Positions 1-7,557 of a stretch of 39,626 nt of DNA are shown here, piece by piece. Positions within the stretch are counted from its first letter, which is position 1; each line of letters begins with the position of its first letter. The stretch is taken from contig CAZDQL010000063.1 of NCBI GenBank assembly GCA_964507325.1, forward strand, positions 1 through 39,626, written 5' to 3'. The translations under genes and the position numbers were made by a program. Source of the DNA: CAZDQL01 sp964507325. GTDB lineage: Bacteria > Planctomycetota > UBA1135 > GCA-002686595. A model generated the notes under the pieces. It was given only the letters and a program-made list of their open reading frames with translations. It had not been told where the DNA came from and searched no databases.

Positions 1-54
1 GCCTAATCCACGCTGCTAGCGTTCGTTCTGAGCCAGGATCAAACCCTTCAATTG
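1..54 (-). rRNA. rrs: 16S rRNA gene, 5' end only (partial)
   Basis: Read on the minus strand, the first bases match the universal start of bacterial 16S rRNA, including the GTTTGATCCTGGCTCAG primer-site sequence at positions 29-45. The next stretch, ending GCGTGGATTAGGC at the window edge, is the form usually seen in planctomycetes. The mature 5' end is placed near position 54 by lining up with E. coli numbering. The rest of the gene lies outside the window, so linkage to 23S and 5S cannot be judged; in many planctomycetes these are unlinked. Confidence 0.95.
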
Positions 55-95
55 AAGTTTTTGAATCTTGGTTTGTTGAGTGTGAACGACCGCGA

Positions 96-115
96 CCCAC
101 GGGAGAACCCGTGGG
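96..115 (-). other. rRNA leader hairpin
   Basis: A perfect 8-bp stem (96-103 with 108-115) closes a 4-nt loop, 41 nt upstream of the mature 16S 5' end. It lies inside the transcribed leader. A role in pre-16S folding or RNase III processing is inferred from position only. Confidence 0.6.
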
Positions 116-153
116 ACGGCCGCCCTTGCTCGTCAAGCATTCGAGGGTCACCC

Positions 154-167
154 TGTTTTCAAAGAGC
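154..167 (-). promoter_or_regulatory. boxA-like rRNA antitermination site
   Basis: On the minus strand this reads GCTCTTTGAAAACA, very close to the boxA element in bacterial rRNA leaders (TGCTCTTTAACA in E. coli, CTTTGAAAACT in Bacillus). BoxA in the nascent RNA binds NusB-NusE and protects long untranslated rRNA from Rho. It lies between the proposed promoter and the 16S gene, as expected. Confidence 0.7.
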
Positions 168-264
168 CTCTCCGGGCACAGCGCCCCCGCCACCGCCGCC
201 CATGCACCCACCTGGGGTGGGGGCGCGGATCTCGGGGTCGGGCTGCTCCCGTTGGGGGAGGCAG

Positions 265-292
265 ATGATAGGGGTTGGGGGGACGAGGTCAA
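265..292 (-). promoter_or_regulatory. Sigma70-type rRNA promoter
   Basis: On the minus strand a -35 TTGACC (287-292) is followed after 16 bp by a -10 TATCAT (265-270). This is the best sigma70 match in the leader and sits upstream of boxA and the leader hairpin. Transcription would start near 258, giving a leader of about 200 nt before the mature 16S end. No clear UP element is visible, and further tandem promoters cannot be excluded. Confidence 0.65.
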
Positions 293-303
293 CGCCAGGC
301 CCC

Positions 304-362
304 AAAAAACCGGACCCCCGTCCCAGTATTGGTCCTAAGCCCCTGCCAACGGGCCACTTAGG
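304..362 (-). terminator. Putative terminator between the L,D-transpeptidase gene and the rRNA promoter
   Basis: Downstream of the transpeptidase stop codon, the minus strand has CCTAAG/CTTAGG arms (357-362 and 334-339). A second hairpin with GGACC/GGTCC arms (331-335 and 312-316) follows, and then, two bases on, a run of six T (304-309). This resembles an intrinsic terminator separating the protein gene from the rRNA promoter at 265-292. The stems are short and share bases, so the call is tentative. Confidence 0.4.
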
Positions 363-395
363 AATTTCACGAATTGCTAGCGGGGCCTCGGCGAC

Positions 396-1820
396 TCACG
401 GCTGGACCAGGATCTCCGACCCCACCGGCAGGAGCTCGAACAGGGTCTCCACACCCTCGTTCCTCATCCGCACGCACCCCTGGCTCACCCGGCCCCCCAC
501 GCCGTCCGGCTCCCAGGTCCCGTGGACGCCGTAGGTGGTCTTCTCACCGTCCCTGAGCCAGGCGATCCAGCGGGTCCCGAGGGGGTTCTCGGGGTGTCCG
601 AAGGGCAGGGGGGGGTGCCCAGCGCGCATCCAGGGGGGATCCTCGATCTTCTCCCCCGCCACGTAGCTCCCCAGCGGGGTCTCGTGCCCCTCCATGCCGA
701 TCCCCACCTCCCAAGCCGCAACCACCTCGGTGCCGTGACGGTACAGGAGCAGCCGCGCGTCGAGATCCACCAGCACGTTGGGGGGATCGGTGGGGATGCG
801 CAGCAGATCGCCGGGGTGGATGTAGCGGCCGGTGTCGTTCACCTCCCGGATCAGACCCACGCAGAGCAGCAGGCCCGTTTCTTGCGCGAGCACCCGCTGG
901 CGGATCACCGACAGGCTGTCGTTGGGCTGCACCTCGGTCTCCAGGGAGGGCCACTCCCCGTCGGGGTGCAGGCGATGCATCGCCTGGGCGCGGTTGAGCG
1001 CCTCGACCCACCCGCGCAAGGCCTCACGGTGGGGTGCCCAGGGCGCCCCCACCTCGAGCTGGATCAGATCGGAGCGGCTGCGAGCCGCCAGGGCCCAGTC
1101 ACCGCGCTCGGCGGCGCGACTCGCCCGCTCCTCGAGGAGCACCATACGCATCGAGCGCGCCAGCGGGTCGCGACGCGCGACCGCCGCGGGGATGGGGCGG
1201 TTGGGAGCCGGGTCACCCGCGGCCCTGAGCAGCGCCAGCTGGGTGGTGGTCACTCCCTCCACCCCTTCCAACTCGGAGGCTTCGCGTTCCGCTGAGTCGT
1301 GGGCGCCCACCGCGGCCTGCCAGAAGGCGGCCACCAGCCGCTTGCACCCCGACGAGATCTCGTGTTCGGGCTCGTTGAGCCAGTTCTCCAGGGGGGTCGG
1401 ATCCCGATCGACCCAGGCCAGGAGCAGGAGCTCCGCGAGCTGGACGGGATCCTCGCCCGTCCCCGAGTCGAGCGCGAAGGTGAGGGGCCCTTCCCGCTCC
1501 TTCTCGCCGTCGACCACCGGCGCGTCATCGGGACGGGTGGCGGGGACCTCCACGGGCTCCTCCCGCTCGGTCACCGGCGGCGCCTCTTCGGTTCGGGGCG
1601 CTGGATCGACGGACGTGGACGAGCCGCTCCCACTCCCCTCCGGTTCCCGAGCTTCCGGCCCGGCCGGCGGGGACAGCGCCGTCCCAGGGTCCTCCGACCC
1701 CTCGGACGCCGTCGCGTCGGACCTCCCTTCTTCGGCGGCCTCGACGTCCTTCGACCCCGTCGTGCGCGTGCCTACCCAAACCAGGAGCAGGCCCAAGATG
1801 ACCAGCAGGAATCCCCTCAT
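396..1820 (-). CDS. Membrane-anchored LysM / L,D-transpeptidase (YkuD) protein
   Basis: The protein (474 aa) probably forms 3->3 peptidoglycan crosslinks or attaches proteins to peptidoglycan, acting outside the inner membrane. The N-terminus is a signal or anchor segment (about residues 3-20), followed by an acidic, Pro/Ser/Glu-rich linker to about residue 110. A degenerate LysM-like segment precedes the C-terminal YkuD domain. The catalytic signature is complete: His433 in HGT and the nucleophile Cys449 in SQGCVRM. The ATG at 1820 was preferred over a TTG two codons earlier because GAGG lies 6 nt upstream. The gene lies between ileS and the rRNA gene, with its own candidate promoter at 1880-1908. 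It supports a peptidoglycan wall in this planctomycete. Family call is firm; the substrate is inferred. Confidence 0.88.
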   Translation of the reverse strand: MRGFLLVILGLLLVWVGTRTTGSKDVEAAEEGRSDATASEGSEDPGTALSPPAGPEAREPEGSGSGSSTSVDPAPRTEEAPPVTEREEPVEVPATRPDDAPVVDGEKEREGPLTFALDSGTGEDPVQLAELLLLAWVDRDPTPLENWLNEPEHEISSGCKRLVAAFWQAAVGAHDSAEREASELEGVEGVTTTQLALLRAAGDPAPNRPIPAAVARRDPLARSMRMVLLEERASRAAERGDWALAARSRSDLIQLEVGAPWAPHREALRGWVEALNRAQAMHRLHPDGEWPSLETEVQPNDSLSVIRQRVLAQETGLLLCVGLIREVNDTGRYIHPGDLLRIPTDPPNVLVDLDARLLLYRHGTEVVAAWEVGIGMEGHETPLGSYVAGEKIEDPPWMRAGHPPLPFGHPENPLGTRWIAWLRDGEKTTYGVHGTWEPDGVGGRVSQGCVRMRNEGVETLFELLPVGSEILVQP

Positions 1821-2162
1821 ACCCAACCTCGAATCAAGGCTGCGGACGCGGACCGGACCGCGCCGTCAGTGTGCGGGCGAGTGTAGGCAACCCCGGGGAG
1901 CGCTTCCACGGTGCTTCCTGCTGGCAGGCGGAGGCCGGGAACCGTGGGACCCCAGCATCGCCGTGCTCTCCGCGACCCGGAACCTCTCGGTTCCAGGGTG
2001 GGCCGGACAGCGCGCGGTGCTGCCGCGCGCTCGTGGATGGCCCAGAGGGATCTTGTTCGGCTCCAGGGATCAGCGGAGAGTGCACATGCGGCGCCAGGGT
2101 GGCCCCACGAACTCGACCCTACCACCCTGCTGGAGATGGGGCAACGAGGTGGAGGAGGCGGC
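1821..2162 (-). other. Intergenic region between ileS and the L,D-transpeptidase gene
   Basis: No supported gene. Two hairpins can be seen: GGAACC/GGTTCC around a TCTC loop (1979-1994), and an 8-bp G/C stem with a 5-nt loop (2010-2030). Either could help end the ileS transcript, though neither is followed by a T run. A candidate promoter lies at 1880-1908. Confidence 0.5.
1880..1908 (-). promoter_or_regulatory. Candidate promoter for the L,D-transpeptidase gene
   Basis: On the minus strand a good -10, TACACT (1880-1885), is preceded after 17 bp by a weak -35, TGGAAG (1903-1908). The predicted start is about 50 nt upstream of the ATG at 1820. The -10 nearly repeats the one in the lpxD promoter (TACACC). 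Confidence 0.45.
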
Positions 2163-5100
2163 TCAGACCGCCACCAGGGCGATCCAGACCCGGGCGCCCT
2201 CGATGCGCACTTCGACTCCGGAATCCACCGGCGAATCGAGGTCGGGGCACTCCCCCACCGCCAGGACCTCGCCCCGAATCCAGCTCCAGTTGGTGCGGAT
2301 TGCCTCCGCCAGGTCGGCGTCCTCCACCTGAAGATCGAGGCGGATGCGGTCGTCGAGGGCCAGGCCGGCCTCCTTGCGCTGGTTCTGGATGCGGTTGACC
2401 AGCTCGCGGGCCAGCCCCTCGCGTCTGAGTTCGGGGGAGATGGCGAGGTCCAGGGAGACGGTCACGCCCCCCTGGGTCTCGGTCACGGTCCCCTCGCGGG
2501 AGCTGCGGTCGATCAGGAGCGATTGGCCGTCGTAGACGAGCCCCTCGACCTTCCCGCTCGGCAGCGGCGTGCCCGCCAGGATCCCCGCCAGGGCCTCGCT
2601 GGAGAGGGCGGCGATCTCGCCCTTGAGCACTCCCAGCTGCTTCCCGAAGCGCGGGCCGAGCAGGGCCAGGTTCGGCCGGGCGGAGTAGGTGACGAGCTCC
2701 GACTCGTCGGCCCGCACCCGGACCTCCTTGACGTTCAGCTCGCCGGCCATCAGCCGCGCCGCACCCTCCAGGGCGGCCCGGTCGTCGGGGGTGGCCCCCA
2801 CCACCGTCAGCGTGCCCAGGGGCTGGCGCACCTTCAGACCGTGCTTGGCGCGCAACCCACGCCCCAATCCGACCGCCAGACGCGCCAACTCCATGCGCCG
2901 CTCGAGCGCGGGGTCGAGCCACTCCTCGCGCACCCGGGGAAACTCCTCCAGGTGCACGCTGTCCAGTCCCCCAGCGGAGCAGAGGTTCAGGTACATCTCC
3001 TCCGAGACGAAGGGCAGGAAGGGGGCCAGCACGCGACTGGCCACCGCCAGCACGTGGTGCAGGGTGCGGTAGGCGTTCAGGGCCCCGGGGTCGGTCACCG
3101 AGTCTCCATCGGCGTTCCAGAAGCGCCGCCGGCTGAGTCGGATGTACCAGTTGGTCAGCTCGTCCACGAAGCCCACCAGGGCGGGGACGACGCGCACCAG
3201 CTCGTAGGAGGCCATGCGCTTCTCGACGGTGCCGATCAGCGTCTGCAGCCGGGAGAGGACCCAGCCGTCGAGCTCGTGGACAGCGGGATCGGGATCGCTC
3301 CCGTCCGGCTCCCAACCGTGCACGTCCGCGTAGCGCGTGAGGAAGGAGTACGCGTTCCACAGGGGCAGCATCACCGCCCGCATGCGCTCCTGGATCGCCG
3401 CTTCGTTGAAGCGCAGGTCCTTGGCGTTCACCACCGGCGAATCGATCAGGGTCAAGCGCAGGGCGTCCGCCCCGTAGGTCTCCAGGACCCCGCTCGGGTC
3501 GGGGAAGTTGCGCTTGCTCTTCGACATCTTCTCGCCGTCCTCGGCCAGGACGATGCCGTTGACGATCACGTTCTTGAACGCCGGCCGGCCGAAGAGCGCC
3601 GTCGAGAGCACGGTCAGGGTGTAGAACCAGCCGCGCGTCTGGTCGAGCCCCTCGGCGATGTAGTCCGCGGGCAGGCCGGCCAGCACGCGCTCCTCGTTCT
3701 CGAAGGGGTAGTGGTGCTGGGCGTAGGGCATCGAGCCCGATTCGAACCAGCAGTCGAAGACCTCGGAGACGCGCCGCATGGTGCCGCCGGGGGTGCGGCT
3801 CGAGGGGAAGGTGATGCCGTCGATGCGGTCGCGGTGCAGGTCGTCGATCGTCCCCGGGGCCAGTCCCGCCAGCTCCTCCAGCTCGGCCAGCGAGCCGACG
3901 CAGACGAGATCGGAGGGATCCTCTTCGCAGCGCCAGATCGGCAGCGGCGTACCCCAGTAGCGGTTGCGCGACAGGTTCCAGTCGCGGGCGCCGGTCAGCC
4001 AGTTGCCGAAGCGCCCCGAGCCGACCGCCGCCGGCACCCAGTGCACCTGGTCGTTGCTGGCCACCAGCTGGTCGCGCATCTCCTCGACGCGCATGAACCA
4101 GGTGGAGAGCGCCATGTAGATCAGCGGGTCGCCCGTGCGGTAGCAGTGCGGGTAGGCGTGGACGACGGTGTCGCGGTCGACCAGCTTCCCCTCCTCGGCG
4201 AGCTTGGCGACGATCCCCTTGTCGGCGTCCTTGACGAATTGCCCGGCGAAGTCGGGCACGCTCTCGTCGAAGGTGCCGGAGCGGTCGAGGGGGTTGACCA
4301 GGGGCAGCCCCTCGCGCTGGCCGGTCTGGAAGTCATCCTCGCCGAAGGCGGGCGCCTGGTGCACGATGCCGGTGCCGCTGGAGACGTCCACGTAGTCGGC
4401 GGCCACCACGCGGAAGGCCTGCCGCGTGCCGTCGGGGTGCTCGCGCAGGTGGGCGAAGTAGGGCAGGAGCGGCTCGTAGGGGCGCCCCACCAGGGCGGCG
4501 CCGGTCACGCGCTCGAGCTCCTCGGTGGCGCCCACGCGCCCCCGCTCGACGTAGTCCGCCAGCAGGCCCGGCTCGCAGTAGGCGATCTCCCCGCTGTCGA
4601 CCACGCGGAACTTCACGTACTCGATCGAGGGGTGCACCGCCAAGGCCAGGTTGGCTGGCAGGGTCCAGGGTGTCGTGGTCCAGGCCCACAGGTTCGCGTC
4701 CTCGTCCTCCAGGGCGAAGCGCAGGGTGAGGCTCGGATCCTGGATGCGCTTGTGCCCCTCCTTCTTGGTGACGGGGTCCTTCTCCTGGGGGCCGAGGGCG
4801 ACCTCGAAGTTCGACAGGGGCGTGCCCAGGGAGGGGGAGACGGGCTGCACTCGATACCCCTCGTAGATGCGCCCCTGATCCCAGAGCCGACGGAAGACCC
4901 ACCAGATGGTCTCCATGTACTCGGGGGACATCGTCAGGTAGCCGTTGTCGAAATCGACCCAGCGCCCCAAGCGCCGGATCGTCTTGCGCCACTCCTGGGT
5001 GTAGCGCAGCACCAGACCACGACAGGCCTGGTTGAAGCCCTCGATGCCCAGCTCGTCCACCTCCTGCACGCTGGACAGCCCCAGCTCCTTCTGGGCCTCG

Positions 5101-5384
5101 TTCTCGACCGGCAGACCGTGGCAGTCCCATCCCCAGCGCCGCTCGACGCGGTAGCCGCGCATCGCCCAGTAGCGCGGGATGCTGTCCTTCAGGATGCTGG
5201 CCACCAGGTGCCCGTAGTGGGGCAGCCCCGTGGCGAAGGGGGGGCCGTCGTAGAAGGTGTAGAGGCGGTCGGCGGGCTTCTCCTCGACGGAGCGCTCGAA
5301 GACGCGCAACTCGTCCCAGCGGTCGAGGAGCGCGGTCTCGAGCTCGGCGAAGGAGACGTCGGGTTCTACGGGACGCAGAGGCAT
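2163..5384 (-). CDS. ileS: Isoleucyl-tRNA synthetase, long eukaryote-like type (IleRS2)
   Basis: Charges tRNA-Ile with isoleucine in the cytoplasm and edits misactivated valine. The 1073-aa length, the class I signature written as HYGH (residues 56-59), the nearby WGWDCHGLPVE stretch and KMSKS at 619-623 identify it. The form of the N-terminal motif and the absence of a C-terminal CxxC zinc-finger pair point to the type 2 enzyme, related to eukaryotic cytosolic IleRS. That type is known for low sensitivity to mupirocin; resistance here is inference. The gene is last in the lpxD operon, 19 bp after lpxA, so expression is probably tied to lipid A genes. The upstream gap is too short for a T-box. 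Confidence 0.96.
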   Translation of the reverse strand: MPLRPVEPDVSFAELETALLDRWDELRVFERSVEEKPADRLYTFYDGPPFATGLPHYGHLVASILKDSIPRYWAMRGYRVERRWGWDCHGLPVENEAQKELGLSSVQEVDELGIEGFNQACRGLVLRYTQEWRKTIRRLGRWVDFDNGYLTMSPEYMETIWWVFRRLWDQGRIYEGYRVQPVSPSLGTPLSNFEVALGPQEKDPVTKKEGHKRIQDPSLTLRFALEDEDANLWAWTTTPWTLPANLALAVHPSIEYVKFRVVDSGEIAYCEPGLLADYVERGRVGATEELERVTGAALVGRPYEPLLPYFAHLREHPDGTRQAFRVVAADYVDVSSGTGIVHQAPAFGEDDFQTGQREGLPLVNPLDRSGTFDESVPDFAGQFVKDADKGIVAKLAEEGKLVDRDTVVHAYPHCYRTGDPLIYMALSTWFMRVEEMRDQLVASNDQVHWVPAAVGSGRFGNWLTGARDWNLSRNRYWGTPLPIWRCEEDPSDLVCVGSLAELEELAGLAPGTIDDLHRDRIDGITFPSSRTPGGTMRRVSEVFDCWFESGSMPYAQHHYPFENEERVLAGLPADYIAEGLDQTRGWFYTLTVLSTALFGRPAFKNVIVNGIVLAEDGEKMSKSKRNFPDPSGVLETYGADALRLTLIDSPVVNAKDLRFNEAAIQERMRAVMLPLWNAYSFLTRYADVHGWEPDGSDPDPAVHELDGWVLSRLQTLIGTVEKRMASYELVRVVPALVGFVDELTNWYIRLSRRRFWNADGDSVTDPGALNAYRTLHHVLAVASRVLAPFLPFVSEEMYLNLCSAGGLDSVHLEEFPRVREEWLDPALERRMELARLAVGLGRGLRAKHGLKVRQPLGTLTVVGATPDDRAALEGAARLMAGELNVKEVRVRADESELVTYSARPNLALLGPRFGKQLGVLKGEIAALSSEALAGILAGTPLPSGKVEGLVYDGQSLLIDRSSREGTVTETQGGVTVSLDLAISPELRREGLARELVNRIQNQRKEAGLALDDRIRLDLQVEDADLAEAIRTNWSWIRGEVLAVGECPDLDSPVDSGVEVRIEGARVWIALVAV

Positions 5385-5403
5385 GGCTATCTCGCTTCGG
5401 ATC

Positions 5404-6261
5404 TCACTTCAGCGCGGGGTCGCCCTCGAGGACGCGGCGCGCTCCGAGGCGGGCGAACTCCTCGCGCAGGCTTTCGCGGTAGCGGCCCTTGTAGCCGATC
5501 TCGGTGCGGCGCATCGCCGCCACCAGGTTGGCCACGTAGGGGCTGGCGTGCTCCTCGGTGGCCATCTTCTCCAGCACCGGGGAGCGCGAGTGCCCGGAGC
5601 GGAAGATGCGCCGGTAGGCGGCCCGCAAGGCCTCGATGTCGGAGCTCGGGATGCCCCCACGCTCGAGGCCGACCACGTTCACTCCGCGCGCCCGACTGTC
5701 GTGCCCCTCGACGATCATGTAGGGGGGAACGTCGCGGTTCATGCGCGTCATGGCACCCACGTAGGCGAAGGTTCCGATCGAGACGAAGGCCACCGCGCCG
5801 GCCAACCCGCTCAGGTTGGCGCAGCGCTCGACCAGGACGTGACCCGCCAGCAGCACGCCGTTGCCGAGGATCACCCCGTCCTGGATCTCGCAGTCGTGGG
5901 CCACGTGGCTGCAGGCCATCATGAGGGTGTCGTTGCCGACGCGGGTCACGCCCCCGCCCTTGACCGTCGCGCGGTTGATCGTCACGAACTCGCGGATGTT
6001 GTTGCGGTCGCCGATCTGCAGTCGGGTGGGCTCGTCCGCGTAGGAGAGGTCCTGGGGCGGACCACCGAGGCTGGCCTGGCCGACGATGGTGTTGTCGGTG
6101 CCGATGGTGGTCACTCCGTCGACGATCACCATCGGTCCGATCCGCGTGCGGTCGCCGATCTCTACGTGCGGACCGATGATGGAGTGGGGTCCGATCTCGA
6201 CATCCACCCCCAGCTCGGCGCTCGGGGCGAGGATCGCGGTCTCGTGGATCTGGGTCGACAC
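5404..6261 (-). CDS. lpxA: Acyl-[ACP]-UDP-N-acetylglucosamine O-acyltransferase LpxA
   Basis: Catalyses the first step of lipid A synthesis, moving a hydroxyacyl chain from ACP to the 3-OH of UDP-GlcNAc in the cytoplasm. The 285-aa protein is a left-handed beta-helix of hexapeptide repeats over roughly the first 190 residues, then a helical C-terminal domain. His119 in the CSHVAHD motif matches the catalytic histidine (His125) of E. coli LpxA. The acyl-chain length it prefers cannot be read from sequence. The GTG start lies 3 bp after the lpxC-fabZ stop, suggesting translational coupling. It belongs to the lpxD, lpxC-fabZ, lpxA, ileS operon. Confidence 0.95.
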   Translation of the reverse strand: MSTQIHETAILAPSAELGVDVEIGPHSIIGPHVEIGDRTRIGPMVIVDGVTTIGTDNTIVGQASLGGPPQDLSYADEPTRLQIGDRNNIREFVTINRATVKGGGVTRVGNDTLMMACSHVAHDCEIQDGVILGNGVLLAGHVLVERCANLSGLAGAVAFVSIGTFAYVGAMTRMNRDVPPYMIVEGHDSRARGVNVVGLERGGIPSSDIEALRAAYRRIFRSGHSRSPVLEKMATEEHASPYVANLVAAMRRTEIGYKGRYRESLREEFARLGARRVLEGDPALK

Positions 6262-6264
6262 TGC

Positions 6265-7557
6265 TCAAGCCTCGATCATGGTGAACATCAGGACGGCTTC
6301 ACACACTGGGCGGCCGGCGACCGTCCCCTTGCCGCGCACTTGGACCGTCTCTCCCTTGACGCGCAGGGTCTCGACCTCCAGCCGCAACTGGTCCCCCGGC
6401 GTGACCCCGCCGCGCAGCTTGACCTTGTCCATCGACCACAGCACGGCCAGCTTGCCGGAGTATTCCAGCTTGCGCAGCAGGAGCATCCCCGCCAGCTGGG
6501 CCATCGCCTCGAGCTGCAGGACTCCCGGCATCAGCGGGCGCTCGGGGAAGTGCCCCTGGAAGTAGGGTTCGTTGATCGTCACGTTCTTGATCGCTGCCGC
6601 GCGGCGGTAGCCCTCGACTTCGATCACGCGGTCGATCAGGACGAAGGGATAGCGGTGCGGGAGCTGGCGCAGGATCTCGCGGATGTCCATCCCGGACTCG
6701 CGCTGGACCAAACCGCCCGTCTCCTGGGCCTGCATCAGGTCGAGCAGCCGCCGCACGAGCTGCGAATTGGTCTTGTGCCCCGAGCGCGCCGCGATCACGT
6801 GGGCACACAGGTCGGCGCCCAGGAGGCGCAGGTCACCGAGCAGGTCCAGGATCTTGTGCCGCACCGCTTCGGCGGGCATGCGCAGCTTGGTCTCGGGATC
6901 CCCGAGGACGACGGTGTTCTCGCGGTTGGCCCCCTTGCCGAGACCCGCCGCCTGCAGGGCCTCCACCTCGGAGGCCAGGCAGAAGGTGCGCGCGGGGGCG
7001 ATCTCGGTCTCGAAGGTCTCGGGGGTGAGCTCGACCTGGAAGGAGCCGCCGCTCACGCCCGGCTCGTCGAAGGAGGCCACGTACTGCAGCGTCAGGCCGT
7101 CCCCCTCGGTGGGCAGCGCCACCAGGGTGGCGTCGGCGTCGCGCACGTAGACCGGCTGGTCGAGGCGGAAGAACTTGGTCTCTTCGCGCTGCTCGACGAT
7201 GCCCGCCTGCTTGAACTGCTCCAGGATCGGCAGCGCGGAGCCGTCCAGGCCCGGAAATTCAGGCCCCGTCAGCTCGACGCGCAGGTTGTCGATGCCGAGC
7301 CCCGTGCAGGTGGCGAGCATGTGCTCGACCGTCTCCACCTGGGTTCCTCCCCGCACCAGCCGCGTGCGGCGGTCCTTGGGGGAGTGATAGACGATGGTGG
7401 CGGGCACCGTCGGGGCGCCGTCCAGGTCGGTGCGCACGAACTCCACCCCGGCGCCGTGGCCGGCGGGCAGGATGCGGGCGGTGACGTGCTCGCCGGAGTG
7501 GATGCCCACCCCCGAGATCTCCACCGCCGTCCTCAGGGTCCGTTGGCGTCGGGTCAC
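6265..7557 (-). CDS. lpxC-fabZ: Bifunctional LpxC deacetylase / FabZ dehydratase fusion
   Basis: One 430-aa chain joins two enzymes. Residues 1 to about 280 are LpxC, the zinc deacetylase that commits UDP-acyl-GlcNAc to lipid A. Expected residues are present: zinc ligands His79 (VEHM), His234 and Asp238 (RHKILD), and His261 in SGHKTN. From about residue 290 to the end is FabZ, the hydroxyacyl-ACP dehydratase, with catalytic His336 (GHFPER) and Glu350. The frame stays open upstream into lpxD, but homology begins at a GTG whose first bases overlap the lpxD stop (GTGA, 7554-7557). That overlap and the LpxC N-terminus fix the start. Such fusions are known in Bacteroidetes and some other phyla. 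The fusion may balance hydroxyacyl-ACP use between fatty acid and lipid A synthesis. Confidence 0.94.
   Translation of the reverse strand: MTRRQRTLRTAVEISGVGIHSGEHVTARILPAGHGAGVEFVRTDLDGAPTVPATIVYHSPKDRRTRLVRGGTQVETVEHMLATCTGLGIDNLRVELTGPEFPGLDGSALPILEQFKQAGIVEQREETKFFRLDQPVYVRDADATLVALPTEGDGLTLQYVASFDEPGVSGGSFQVELTPETFETEIAPARTFCLASEVEALQAAGLGKGANRENTVVLGDPETKLRMPAEAVRHKILDLLGDLRLLGADLCAHVIAARSGHKTNSQLVRRLLDLMQAQETGGLVQRESGMDIREILRQLPHRYPFVLIDRVIEVEGYRRAAAIKNVTINEPYFQGHFPERPLMPGVLQLEAMAQLAGMLLLRKLEYSGKLAVLWSMDKVKLRGGVTPGDQLRLEVETLRVKGETVQVRGKGTVAGRPVCEAVLMFTMIEA

Larger units (their letters stand above)
55..395 (-). other. Non-coding rRNA leader and promoter region
   Basis: No convincing protein gene is present. 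Read on the minus strand, the stretch holds a terminator-like structure (304-362), a promoter (265-292), a boxA-like element (154-167) and a leader hairpin (96-115). Plus-strand open frames here are of odd composition and run into the transpeptidase gene. Confidence 0.7.

Noticed and set aside
324..350. TTGGCA with TACTGG considered as a second rRNA promoter
   Set aside because: The spacer is only 15 bp and the -10 is poor; the site also overlaps the terminator-like structure.
2010..2030. Strong G/C hairpin considered as a terminator of the ileS operon
   Set aside because: No T run follows on the minus strand and it lies over 130 nt past the stop codon, so it is only mentioned in the gap entry.
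3738..3765. Sequence resembling a tRNA T-arm (GATTCGAACC)
   Set aside because: It lies inside ileS and no cloverleaf could be formed; no tRNA gene was found in the window.
1911..5924. A plus-strand open frame of over 1300 codons opposite ileS
   Set aside because: It runs antisense to ileS and into lpxA, has a Gly/Val/His/Asp/Leu-biased composition typical of the shadow of a G+C-rich gene, and shows no domain.
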